A stretch of 64,000 nucleotides of DNA from Panulirus ornatus. Its lineage: Eukaryota > Arthropoda > Malacostraca > Decapoda > Palinuridae. A program made the position numbers and the translations under genes. Of this stretch, positions 34,746-45,229 are shown piece by piece; positions within the stretch are counted from its first letter, which is position 1; every line of letters starts with the position of its first letter. The DNA lies in contig NC_092225.1 in assembly GCF_036320965.1 (NCBI RefSeq), forward strand, positions 33,580,387 to 33,644,386, given 5' to 3'. The notes under the pieces are model-generated. The model saw only the letters and a list, made by a program, of their open reading frames with translations, did not search any database and had not been told where the DNA came from.

Positions 34746-36793
34746 GGCCACGTCTTGCAACCATATAACATTGTTGGAACCACTATTCCTTCAAACATAC
34801 CCATTTTTGCTTTCCGAGATAATGTTCTCGACTTCCACACATTCTTCAAAGCTCCCAGGATTTTCGCCCCCTCCCCCACCCTATGATCCACTTCCGCTTC
34901 CATGGTTCCATCTGCTGCCAGATCCACTCCCAGATATCTAAAACACTTTACTTCCTCCAGTTTTTCTCCATTCAAACTTACCTCCCAATTGACTTGACCC
35001 TCAACCCTACTGTACCTAATAACCTTGCTCTTATTCACATTTACTCTTAACTTTCTTCTTTCACACACTTTACCAAACTCAGTCACCAGCTTCTGCAGTT
35101 TATCACATGAATCAGCCACCAGCGCTGTATCATCAGCGAACAACAACTGACTCACTTCCCAAGCTCTCTCATCCACAACAGACTTCATACTTGCCCCTCT
35201 TTCCAAAACTCTTGCATTCACCTCCCTAACAACCCCATCCATAATCAAATTAAATAACCATGGAGACATCACACACCCCTGCCGCAAACCTACATTCACT
35301 GAGAACCAATCACTTTCCTCTCTTCCAACATGTACACATGCCTTACATCCTCGATAAAAACTTTTCACTGCTTCTAACAACTTGCCTCCCACACCATATA
35401 TTCTTAATACCTTCCACAGAGCATCTCTATCAACTCTATCATATGCCTTCTCCAGATCCATAAATGCTACATACAAATCCATTTGCTTTTCTAAGTATTT
35501 CTCACATACATTCTTCAAAGCAAACACCTGATCCACACATCCTCTACCACTTCTGAAACCACACTGCTCTTCCTCAATCTGATGCTCTGTACATGCCTTC
35601 ACCCTCTCAATCAATTCCCTCCCATATAATCTACCAGGAATACTCAACAAACTTATACCTCTGTAATTTGAGCACTCACTCTTATCCCCTTTGCCTTTGT
35701 ACAATGGCACTATGCACGCATTCCACCAATCCTCAGGCACCTCACCATGAGTCATACATACATTAAATAACCTTACCAACCAGTCAACAATACAGTCACC
35801 CCCTTTTTTAATAAATTCCACTGCAATACCATCCAAACCTGCTGCCTTGCCGGCTTTCATCTTCCATAAAGCTTTTACTACCTCTTCTCTATTTACCAAA
35901 TCATTTTCCCTAACCCTCTCACTTTGCACACCACCTCGACCAAAACACCCTATATCTGCCACTCTGTCATCAAACACATTCAACAAACCTTCAAAATACT
36001 CACTCTATCTCCTTCTCACATCACCACTACTTGTTTTCACCTCCCCATTAGCCCCCTTCACTGAAGTTCCTATTTGCTCCCTTGTCTTACGCACTTTATT
36101 TACCTCCTTCCAAAACATCTTTTTTATTCTCCCTGAAATTTAATGATACTCTCTCACCCCAACTCTCATTTGCCCTCTTTTTCACCTCTTGCACCTTTCT
36201 CTTGACCTCCTGCCTCTTTCTTTTATACCTCTCCCACTGATTTGCATTTTTTCCCTGCAAAAATCGTCCAAATGCCTCTCTCTTCTCTTTCACTAATAAT
36301 CTTACTTCTTCATCCCACCACTCACTACCTTTTCTAATCAACTCACCTCCCACGCTTCTCATGCCACAAGCATCTTTTGCGCAAGCCATCACTGCTTCCC
36401 TAAATACATCCCATTCCTCCCCCACTCCCCTTACCTCCTTTGTTCTCACCTTTTTCCATTCTGTACTCAGTCTCTCCTGGTACTTCCTCACACAAGTCTC
36501 CTTACCAAGCTCGCTCACTCTCACCACTCTCTTCACCCCAACATTCTTTCTTCTTTTCTGAAAACCCCCACAAATCTTCACCTTCGCCTCCACAAGATAA
36601 TGATCAGACATCCCTCCAGTTGCACCTCTCAGCACAGTAACATCCAAATGTCTCTCTTTCGTGCGTCTTTCAATTAACACGTAATCCAGTAACGCTCTGT
36701 GGCTATCTCTCCTACTTACATACGTATACTTATGTATATCTCGCTTTTTAAACCAGGTATTCCCAATCACCAGTCCTTTTTCAGCACATAAAT
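34746..36793 (-). pseudogene. RTE-like copy 7, reaches the endonuclease end
   Basis: This minus-strand copy reaches furthest 5' of all copies here. 36096-36793 encodes the end of the APE-type endonuclease (LVDLCAEKGLVIGNTWF, ALLDYVLIERRTKERHLDV, GGMSDHYLVEAKVKI, which includes the conserved SDH) and the linker. A frame break near 36100-36120 and a stop near 35990 follow. 34715-35986 then encodes the RT with GFRSGRGCVDQVFAL, FMDLEKAYDRVDRDALWKVL, VGLRQGCVMSPWLFN and LLFADDTALVADSCDKLQK. It stops at PTMLYGCKTW and lacks the C-terminus and 3' UTR. Its 5' end abuts the 5' end of copy 8 with no gap, head to head. Confidence 0.92.
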
Positions 36794-38745
36794 CTACTAG
36801 CAGTGGAATTTATGAAAAAAGGCAGTGACTGTATTGTTGACTGGTTGGTAAGGTTATTTAATGTATGTATGACTCATGGTGAGGTGCCTGAGGATTGGCG
36901 GAATGCTTGCATAGTGCCATTGTGCAAAGGCAAAGGGGATAAGGGTGAGTGCTCAAATTACAGAGGTATAAGTTTGTTGAGTATTCCTAGTAAATTATAT
37001 GGGAGGGTATTGATTGAGAGGGTGAAGGCATGTACAGAGCATCAGACTGGGGAAGAGCAGTGTGGTTTCAGAAGTGGTAGAGGATCTGTGGATCAGGTGT
37101 TTGCTTTGTAGAATGTATGTGAGAAATACTTAGAAAAACAAATGGATTTGTATGTAGCATTCATGGATCTGGAGAAGGCATATGATAGAGTTGATAGAGA
37201 TGCTCTGTGGAAGGTTTTAAGAATATATGGTGTGGGAGGCAAGTTGTTAGAAGCAGTGAAAAGTTTTTATCGAGGATGTAAGGTATGTGTACGTGTAGGA
37301 AGAGAGGAAAGTGATTGGTTCTCAGTGAATGTAGGTTTGCGGCAGGGGTGTGTGATGTCTCCGTGGTTGTTTAATTTGTTTATGGATGGGGTTGTTAGGG
37401 AGGTGAATGCAAGAGTTTTGGAAAGAGGGGCAAGTATGCAGTCTGTTGTGGATGAAAGAGCTTGGGAAGTGAGTCAGTTGTTGTTCGCTGATGATACAGC
37501 GCTGGTGGCAGATTCATGTAAGAAACTGCAGAAGCTGGTGACTGAGTTTGGTAAAGTGTGTGAAAGAAGAAAGTTAAGAGTAAATGTGAATAAGAGCAAG
37601 GTTATTAGGTACAGTAGGGTTGAGGGTCAAGTCAATTGGGAGGTAAGTTTGAATGGAGAAAAACTGGAGGAAGTAAAGTGTTTTAGATATCTGGGAGTGG
37701 ATCTGGCAGCGGATGGAACCATGGAAGCGAAAGTGAATCATAGGGTGGGGGAGGGGGCGAAAATTCTGGGAGCATTGAAGAATGTTTGGAAGTCGAGAAC
37801 ATTATCTCGGAAAGCAAAAATGGGTATGTTTGAAGGAATAGTGGTTCCAACAATGTTGTATGGTTGCGAGGCGTGGGCTATGGATAGAGTTGTGCGCAGG
37901 AGGGTGGATGTGCTGGAAATGAGATGTTTGAGGACAATGTGTGGTGTGAGGTGGTTTGATCGAGTAAGTAATGTAAGGGTGAGAGAGATGTGTGGAAATA
38001 AAAAGAGCATGGTTGAGAGAGCAGAAGAGGGTGTTTTGAAATGGTTTGGGCACATGGACAGAATGAGTGAGGAAAGATCGACCAAGAGGATATATGTGTC
38101 AGAGGTGGAGGGAACGAGGAGAAGTGAGAGACCAAATTGGAGGTGGAAAGATGGAGTGAAAAAGATTTTGAGTGATCAGGGCCTGAACATGCAGGAGGGT
38201 GAAAGGCGGGCAAGGAATAGAGTGAATTGGATCGATGTGGTATACCTGGGGTCGATGTGCTGTGAATGGATTGAATGAGGGCAGGTGAAGCATCTGGGGT
38301 AAACCATGGAAAGTTGTGTGGAGCCTGGATGTGGAAAGGGAGCTGTGGTTTCGGGCATTATTACATGACAGCTAGAGACTGAGTGTGAACGAATGGGGCC
38401 TTTGTTGTCTTTTCCTAGCGCTACCTCTCACACATGAGGGGGGAGGGGGATGTTATTCCATGTGTGGCAAGGTGGCGATGGGAATGAATGAAGGCAGACA
38501 GTGTGAATTGTGTGAATGTGTATATATGTATATGTCTGTGTGTGTGTGTGTGTATATATATGTGTACATTGAGATGTATGGGTATGTATATTTGCATGTG
38601 GGGACGTGTATGTATATACATGTGTATGTGGGTGGGTTGGGGTATTTCTTTCGTCTGTTTCCTTGCGCTACCTCGCAAACGTGGGAGACAGCGACAAAGC
38701 AAAATAAAAAAAATATAATATATATTTTCTATTTATTTATATAAC
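36794..38745 (+). pseudogene. RTE-like copy 8, nearly intact RT and C-terminus
   Basis: This plus-strand copy encodes AVEFMKKGSDCIVDWLVRLF through GFRSGRGSVDQVFAL, then one in-frame stop (TAG, about 37109). It then stays open from 37142 to 38278: FMDLEKAYDRVDRDALWKVL, VGLRQGCVMSPWLFNLFMDG, LLFADDTALVADSCKKLQK, KCFRYLGVDLAADG, GHMDRMSEERSTKRIY and RPNWRWKDGVKKILSDQG, ending at about CEWIE. The long-type 3' UTR (38279-38745) includes two GCGCTACCTC motifs, one internal and one terminal, and an A/T-rich tail. This is the best copy in the window for comparing domains. It lacks the endonuclease and the start of the RT. It resembles proteins often labelled craniofacial development protein 2-like or endonuclease-reverse transcriptase. 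Confidence 0.93.
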
Positions 38746-39618
38746 ATTGAGTTTGGTAAAGGGTGTGAAAGAAAAAAGCTAAGAGTAAATGTGAATAAGA
38801 GCAAGGTAATTAGGTACAGTAGGGTTGAGGGACAAGTCAATTGGGAGGTAAGTTTGAATGGAGAAAGACTGGAGGAAGTGAAATGTTTTAGATATCTCGG
38901 AGTGGATTTGGCAGTGGATGGAACCATGGAAGAGGAAGTGAATTATTTGGTGGGGAAGGGGGCGAAAGTTCTGGAGGCATTGAAAAATGTGTGGAAAGCG
39001 AGAACGTTATCTCGGAAAGCAAAAATGGGTATGTTTGAAGGAATAGTGGTTCCCACAATGTTATATGGTTGCGAGGCATGGGCTATAGATAGATGTGTGG
39101 TAATAAAAAGAGTGTGGTTGAGAGAGCAGAAGAGGGTGTTTTGAAATGGTTTGGTCACATGGAGAGAATGAGTGAAGAAAGATCGACCAAGAGGATATAT
39201 GTGTCAGAGATGGAGGCATCAAGGAGAAGTGGGAGACCAAATTGGAGGTGGAAAGATGGACTGAAGGGGATTTTGAGTGATCGGGGCCTGAACATGCAGG
39301 AGGGTGAAAGGCGTGCAAGGAATAGAGTGAATTTGAACGATGTGGTATACCGGGGTCGACGTGTTGTCAATGGATTGAACCAGGGCATGTGAAGCATCTG
39401 GGGTATACCATGGAAAGTTTTGTGGTGCCTGGATGTGGAAAGGGAGCTGTGGTTTCGGTGCATTATACATGAGAGCTAGACACTGAGTGTGAACGAATGT
39501 GGCCTTTGTCGTCTTTTCCTAGTGCTACCTCGCGCACATGAGGGGGGAGGGGGTTGTCACTTTGTGCATGGCAGGGTGGCAATGGGAATGAAAAAGGGCA
39601 AAGAGTATGAATTATGTG
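38746..39618 (+). pseudogene. RTE-like copy 9, truncated with internal deletion
   Basis: This copy begins right after the A/T tail of copy 8, in the middle of the RT (FGKGCERKKLRVNVNKSKVI). It encodes KCFRYLGVDLAVDG and PTMLYGCEAWAIDR, then loses about 110 bp that other copies have between AIDRVV and REMCGN. It resumes in another frame with NKKSVVERAEEGVLKWFGHM and RPNWRWKDGLKGILSDRG. The 3' UTR is of the long type but stops at about 39618, where the poly(T) of copy 10 begins. Confidence 0.9.
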
Positions 39619-40404
39619 TTTTTTTTTTTTTTTTTTTGCTTTGTCGCTGTCTCCCGCGTTTGCGAGGTAGCGCAAGGAAACAGACGAAAGAAATGGCCCA
39701 ACCCACCCCCATACACATGTATATACATACGTCCACACACGCAAATATACATACCTACACAGCTTTCCATGGTTTACCCCAGATGCTTCACATGCCTTGA
39801 TTCAATCCACTGACAGCACGTCAACCCCGGTATACCACATCGCTCCAATTCACTCTATTCCTTGCCCTCCTTTCACCCTCCTGCATGTTCAGGCCCTGAT
39901 CATACAAAATCTTTTTCACTCCATCTTTCCACCTCCAATTTGGTCTCCCTCTTCTCCTCGTTCCCTCCACCTCCGACACATATATCCTCTTGGTCAATCT
40001 TTCCTCACTCATTCTCTCCATGTGACCAAACCATTTCAAAACACCCTCTTCTGCTCTCTCAACCACGCTCTTTTTATTTCCACACATCTCTCTTACCCTT
40101 ACGTTACTTACTCGATCAAACCACCTCACACCACACATTGTCCTCAAACATCTCATTTCCAGCACATCCATCCTCCTGCGCACAACTCTATCCATAGTCC
40201 ACGCCTCGCAACCATACAACATTGTTGGAACCACTATTCCTTCAAACATACCCATTTTTGCTCTCCGAGATAATGTTCTCGACTTCCACACATTCTTCAA
40301 GGCTCCCAGAATTTTCGCCCCCTCCCCCACCCTATGATCCACTTCCACTTCCATGGTTCCATCCGCTGCCAGATCCACTCCCAGATATCTAAAACACTTC
40401 ACTT
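39619..40404 (-). pseudogene. RTE-like copy 10, short-UTR copy
   Basis: This minus-strand copy has its poly(A) tail seen as poly(T) at 39619-39637, a short-type 3' UTR, and an open C-terminal region up to KVKCFRYLGVDLAADG at about 40404. It contains GHMERMSEERLTKRIY and RPNWRWKDGVKKILYDQG. It has no stop codon within the retained coding part, suggesting a recent insertion. It lacks the catalytic RT palm. Its 5' end meets the A/T-rich tail of copy 11. Confidence 0.9.
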
Positions 40405-40430
40405 TGATATATATTTTTATTATTATTATA

Positions 40431-41088
40431 CTTTGTCGCTGTCTCCCGCGTTTGCGAGGTAGCGCAAGGAAACAGACGAAAGAAATGGCCCAACCCCCCC
40501 CCCATACACATGTATATACATACGTCCACACACACAAATATACATACCTACACAGCTTTCCATGGTTTACCCCAGACGCTTCACATGCCTTGATTCAATC
40601 CACTGACAGCACATCAACCCCGGTATACCACATCGCTCCAATTCACTCTATTCCTTGCCCTCCTTTCACCCTCCTGCATGTTCAGGCCCTGATCACACAA
40701 AATCTTTTTCACTCCATCTTTCCACCTCCAATTTGGTCTCCCTCTTCTCCTCGTTCCCTCCACCTCCGACACATATATCCTCTTGGTCAATCTTTCCTCA
40801 CTCATTCTCTCCATGTGCCCAAACCACTTCAAAACACCCTCTTCTGCTCTCTCAACCACGCTCTTTTTATTTCCACACATCTCTCTTACCCTTACGTTAC
40901 TCACTCGATCAAACCACCTCACACCACACATTGTCCTCAAACATCTCATTTCCAGCACATCCATCCTCCTGCACACAACTCTATCCATAGCCCACGCCTC
41001 GCAACCATACAACATTGTTGGAACCACTATTCCTTCAAACATACCCATTTTTGCTTTCCGAGATAATGTTCTCGACTTCCACACATTT
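40431..41088 (-). pseudogene. RTE-like copy 11, short-UTR copy
   Basis: This minus-strand copy is very similar to copy 10 but is truncated further, starting at NVWKSRTLSRKAKMGMFEGI near 41088. It ends with ACAGCGACAAAGTATAATAA (read on the minus strand) before an ATT-rich tail at about 40407-40431. Copies 11 and 10 are arranged head to tail. A (TA)n run (41089-41126) follows its truncated 5' end. Confidence 0.9.
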
Positions 41089-41098
41089 GATATATTTG

Positions 41099-41126
<28 letters not shown>

Positions 41127-41130
<4 letters not shown>

Positions 41131-41350
41131 GGGGATAGGGGAGAAAGAATACTTCCCACGTATTCCCTGCGTGTCGTAGAAGGCGACTAAAAGGGAAGGG
41201 AGCGGGGGGCTGGAAATCCTCCCCTCTCAATTTTTTTTAATTTTCCAAAAGAAGGAACAGAGAAGGGGGCCAGGTGAGGATATTCCCTCAATGGCCCAGT
41301 TCTCTGTTCTTAACGCTACCTTGCTAACGCGGGAAATGGCGAATAGTTTG
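41127..41350 (+). mobile_element. SINE-like short interspersed repeat
   Basis: This 224 bp non-coding insert starts with CCCTGGGGATAGGGGAGAAA after a (TA)n run. It holds CGTGTCGTAGAAGGCGACTA and ends with AACGCTACCTTGCTAACGCG, GGAAATGGCGAATAG. The last 35 or so bases resemble the 3' end of the RTE-like copies: GCGATACCTTGCTGATGCGG in copy 5, and GCGCTACCTCGCAAACGCGG in young copies. That is typical of a SINE that uses a LINE partner. I do not see convincing tRNA-type A and B boxes, so the SINE label is an inference. A fragment of another element is possible. Confidence 0.65.
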
Positions 41351-41935
41351 GTTGTATGGTTGCGAGGCGTGGGCTATGGATAGAGTTGTGCGCAGGAGGA
41401 TGGATGTGCTGGAAATGAGATGTTTGAGGACAATGTGTGGTGTGAGGTGGTTTGATCGAGTAAGTAACGTAAGGGTAAGAGAGATGTGTGGAAATAAAAA
41501 GAGCGTGGTTGAGAGAGCAGAAGAGGGTGTTTTGAAATGGTTTGGGCACATGGAGAGAATGAGTGAGGAAAGATTGACCAAGAGGATATATGTGTCGGAG
41601 GTGGAGGGAACGAGGAGAAGAGGGAGACCAAATTGGAGGTGGAAAGATGGAGTGAAAAAGATTTTGTGTGATCGGGGCCTGAACATGCAGGAGGGTGAAA
41701 GGAGGGCAAGGAATAGAGTGAATTGGAGCGATGTGGTATACAGGGTTTGACGTGCTGTCAGTGGATTGAATCAAGGCATGTGAAGCGTCTGGGGTAAACC
41801 ATGGAAAGCTGTGTAGGTATGTATATTTGCGTGTGTGGACGTGTGTATGTACATGTGTATGGGGGGGGGGGGTTGGGCCATTTCTTTCGTCTGTTTCCTT
41901 GCGCTACCTCGCAAACGCGGGAGACAGCGACAAAG

Positions 41936-41968
<33 letters not shown>
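41351..41968 (+). pseudogene. RTE-like copy 12, short-UTR copy
   Basis: This plus-strand copy begins at LYGCEAWAMDRVVRRRMDVL directly after the SINE-like insert and stays open to DVVYRV (41352-41750). A short-type 3' UTR and poly(A) follow at 41939-41967. No stop lies in the retained coding part. It is nearly identical by eye to copies 10, 11 and 13, pointing to recent insertion. Confidence 0.92.
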
Positions 41969-41997
<29 letters not shown>

Positions 41998-41998
<1 letters not shown>

Positions 41999-42568
41999 GT
42001 GGGCTATGGATAGAGTTGTGCGCAGGAGGATGGATGTGCTGGAAATGAGATGTGTGAGGACAATGTGTGGTGTGAGGTGGTTTGATCGAGTGAGTAACGT
42101 AAGGGTAAGAGAGATGTGTGGAAATAAAAAGAGCGTGGTTGAGAGAGCAGAAGAGGGTGTTTTGAAGTGGTTTGGGCACATGGAGAGGATGAGTGAGGAA
42201 AGATTGACCAAGAGGATATATGTGTCGGAGGTGGAGGAACAAGGAGAAGAGGGAGACCAAATTGGAGGTGGAAAGATGGAGTGAAAAAGATTTTGTGTGA
42301 TCGGGGCCTGAACATGCAGGAGGGTGAAAGGAGGGCAAGGAATAGAGTGAATTGGAGCGATGTGGTATACCGGGGCTGACGTGCTGTCAGTGGATTGAAT
42401 CAAGGCAGGTGAAGCGTCTGGGGTAAACCATGGAAAGCTGTGTAGGTATGTATATTTGCGTGTGTGGACGTGTGTATATACATGTGTATGGGGGGGGGGG
42501 GGGTTTGGGCCATTTCTTTCGTCTGTTTCCTTGCGCTACCTCGCAAACGCGGGAGACAGTGACAAGGT

Positions 42569-42595
<27 letters not shown>
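41998..42595 (+). pseudogene. RTE-like copy 13, short-UTR copy
   Basis: This copy follows the poly(A) and (TA)n tail of copy 12. It begins within the AWAMDRVV coding region and runs to the C-terminus. A one-base change near 42236 shifts the frame after YVSEVE. A short-type 3' UTR and poly(A) follow at 42569-42594. Copies 12 and 13 form a head-to-tail pair. Confidence 0.92.
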
Positions 42596-42610
<15 letters not shown>

Positions 42611-42639
42611 CAAAAAATATATATCTATGCCTAAGCAAA

Positions 42640-43460
42640 GATTTATGGAGACTACAAACCTTTCAAGTGGTATTTTTTCAAAGATTGAATATGGCTAACA
42701 TCAATTAAAGTGAAAGGATTAAGTAGATGTTGGCTAACTCCCACAGTGATAATGAACCTTAGGAAAATAATGAAAGTGATTATGATGAGGACAAAGAAAG
42801 TCACCATATTTCAGCCTCAGATTACAATGAAAGTAAGGAATCAGATTAAAAATCAACACCGCAACATCACCCACAGAAATGGGCTAGACACACAGGATGG
42901 CTTGGCATAGACAATATGAATCTATTGGAGAGGAACCCAGTTCTCAGGTGAACAGCTGTGCATATATGTACACAGAGAAATAGGCCAGAATTTCCAGCTT
43001 TAAATGCAAACATAGATCAGGAACTCTGGTCTCTTTATCGATCAAGATATTTCAAATATTTTAGTGACAAACATGCACCTTTCCATCTGGAAGGAAAGGG
43101 TAAAATACTGTATACACAAAAGAGCAATGTGGAAAAGAGAGATTTTCTGAGGCTGCTGTTGGCAGGTATTTTTTACAAAAAGAGAAAGAACTTAGATGAT
43201 TTGTGAAGCACAAATGACAAAGGCATGAAAAATTTTCAATCAACAATGTCTCTGCATTGTTTCAGATTTCTAATGGTTTGCCTCCAATTTGATAAAAAAG
43301 TAGCATGTCTTGCATGGAGTTTAGATGATACAGTAACCTCCATCATAGATGTTTTTGAAAAGTCTGACAAAAACGGTTCAGTGAATTATTCTGTGTTACT
43401 GTTGAGATGCTTGTAGGTTTCAGGGGCAAGCATCTGTTCAGGCAATACAGATAGATAGAT
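42640..43460 (+). pseudogene. Fossil piggyBac-like transposase (N-terminal half)
   Basis: Translation across frames shows piggyBac-family order. An acidic Asp/Ser/Glu stretch lies near 42740-42850. The region before the catalytic core lies near 43110-43205 (DFLRLLLAGIFYKKRKNLDD, compare the family's FKALIGLLxLAGxYKxxxxxxxxLW). Then STMSLHCFRFLMVCLQFDKK at about 43240-43300 matches the family's ATMSLxRFxxLLRxIRFDDK, and IIDVFEKSDKNGSVNYSVLL matches IRDVFEKWxxNCQKNYSPxE. Stops and a frameshift (near 42850, 43204 and 43415) show it is dead. The core with the catalytic aspartates is not present, and neither terminal inverted repeat was identified. Confidence 0.72.
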
Positions 43461-43471
43461 AGATAGATAGA
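43448..43471 (+). repeat. (GATA)n microsatellite
   Basis: About six GATA repeats, at the point where the piggyBac-like similarity ends. Confidence 0.95.
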
Positions 43472-43654
43472 ACCAGCCAAGTATGGTAAAAAGTCAAACA
43501 GCAACTGATGCTAATAAATGCTGTATGCAAAATGAAAGTTTATACAAGTAAGCAGCCAGACTGACCATCCAAGTAGATAATGCCACTGTAGTTGTGGTTC
43601 CCAGACTGATTTCTCCCATATAGGATCAGGTTGAAGTGTTACTAAGGACAACTG

Positions 43655-43918
43655 GTTCACTTCAACACCTTGCCTGCTATCATCAGAAACACCATGAAAT
43701 GCACAGTAATCAAGTTTAAAAGTGCCCTAGACAAGTACCTAAAGAGTGCACCAGACCAGCCAGGCTGTGGGGGCTATGTGGTTCTGTGGGCTGTGACTTT
43801 CAACAGCTTGGTCATCCAACGACCAAACCCAACAGCCTGGGCTGGGCCCAGGCTGTGGAGGTAGAAGACCCGCTGAGGACTTCACCAGGTTTTCACCAGT
43901 TAAGGGCTCATAAAAATC
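43655..43918 (+). pseudogene. CR1-like 3' end fragment (copy a)
   Basis: Plus-strand translation gives FNTLPAIIRNTMKCTVIKFK, then SALDKYLKSAPDQPGCGGY, a typical C-terminal WNxLPxxVxxxxxxxxFKxxLDxYL pattern of CR1/L2-type ORF2. The downstream GGTTTTCACCAGTTAAG corresponds to a related end at 47435-47635. It is 5'-truncated, and a stop lies at about 43864. The family link is inferred from the motif and the shared 3' sequence. Confidence 0.68.
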
Positions 43919-45229
43919 TTACAGATGGATCATAACTTGTCCCTAATAAGAACAATCAGGAAAAACAAATGGTGAATTCCTAGACAATATTTGCAAACCA
44001 AAACTTGCCCTGTATGAGAGCTTAGCTGGTTTCCAAAGTGATGTAATACTGGTGTCCTACATGAGTATAAAAGAAATCAGTGTACTTTTCAGCAGTAGTA
44101 CCCATCATGATTAAAAAATGTACCCACAGTCAGGAGATAAGAAGAAACCATAAATCAACACATCTTATAACAAGACCAAAGGACAGGTTGACATGACAGT
44201 CCAGCTGTCAGCAATGTACAACACTTCACGAAACACCCAACACTGCCCTCTGACTGTACTTTTTTCTCATGAATGTTTCACTTTTTCAGCTGTTGATTCT
44301 TTTGTTATCTTCAAATCAGAACTCTCACAAAATACTCATTTAACAGTTTTTCATAAATTAATTGTCTCTTAAGCTCACTGATGACCACCCTAAGAATTTA
44401 GAAAGCTAAAAGAAGAGCTGCAAGAAAAAAAAATCACACAGGACAGTAGGACCTTTAACGCACTGCCAAACCAGAGTATCATATACAACATGATGGTGCA
44501 AGTTCTTTAAAAGGTCAAATGATCATTACAATAATATGTGTTACCTGTGGTGAGCATGTGTTTTCAAACTGCAGTTAAGTTTACAATACATCCAGTGCCT
44601 TTAGTATCAAACAACAGTATGAAATTCATTAGCTTCACTGCAGTTAAGTTTACAGTACATCCAGTGTCTTTAGTATCAAACAACAGTATGAAATTCATTA
44701 GCTTCAGAGTTCACAGTAACATTAGGATAGAGAATGATTGGTTCAAATAATATTTCTTTACTTTTTGTGATTTTTTTTGGTAAATAAAATGACAAAAACA
44801 AATGTCAGAAGAATGTGAATTACGTAATTCGAAAATTCAAGGATTTTTCATCGATATCTCTCATACACAGGTATTTCTATACCCCAAAATAATTAGTAGG
44901 AAGGTGTTTCAATAAAAAATGTATCAACTTTTCTAAATCTTTTTTTATAAAGTGATATCAAACAGCAATTTGTAATACTTTCCATCATTCCATAATATGC
45001 TATGGTATCATTCATGTGATAACTATATGCATTCCATAATATGCTATGGTATCATTCATGTGATATTTATATGCATTCCATAATATGCTATGGTATCGTT
45101 CATGTGATATATGCACATAGAGATCTATGATCTAATGATTTTCTTTTAGGCACAGGGTGTGGTGCAACCCCATGATACGAAGGGTGTTCTGTATAGCATG
45201 GGTATTAAATTAAAGTGGGGTAACATATG
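43919..45229. other. AT-rich sequence with two short tandem duplications
   Basis: No supported gene. A 69 bp direct tandem duplication lies at 44571-44707 (GCAGTTAAGTTTACA at 44571 and 44640). A unit of about 45 bp occurs three times at 44982-45110 (ATTCCATAATATGCTATGG at 44986, 45031 and 45075). The short ORF at 44538-44750 spans the first duplication and is not considered coding. Confidence 0.7.

Noticed and set aside
36794..38745. Copy 8 as an active autonomous retrotransposon
   Set aside because: It lacks the endonuclease and the start of the RT and has an in-frame stop near 37109.
39797..41066. Pro/Ser/His-rich ORFs such as 39797-40273 and 40353-41066
   Set aside because: They are antisense shadows of the RTE-like coding sequence. 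The same translation recurs opposite every copy.
41127..41350. tRNA or other pol III RNA gene inside the SINE-like insert
   Set aside because: I cannot fold a cloverleaf or find clear A and B boxes. The insert is better explained as an interspersed repeat.
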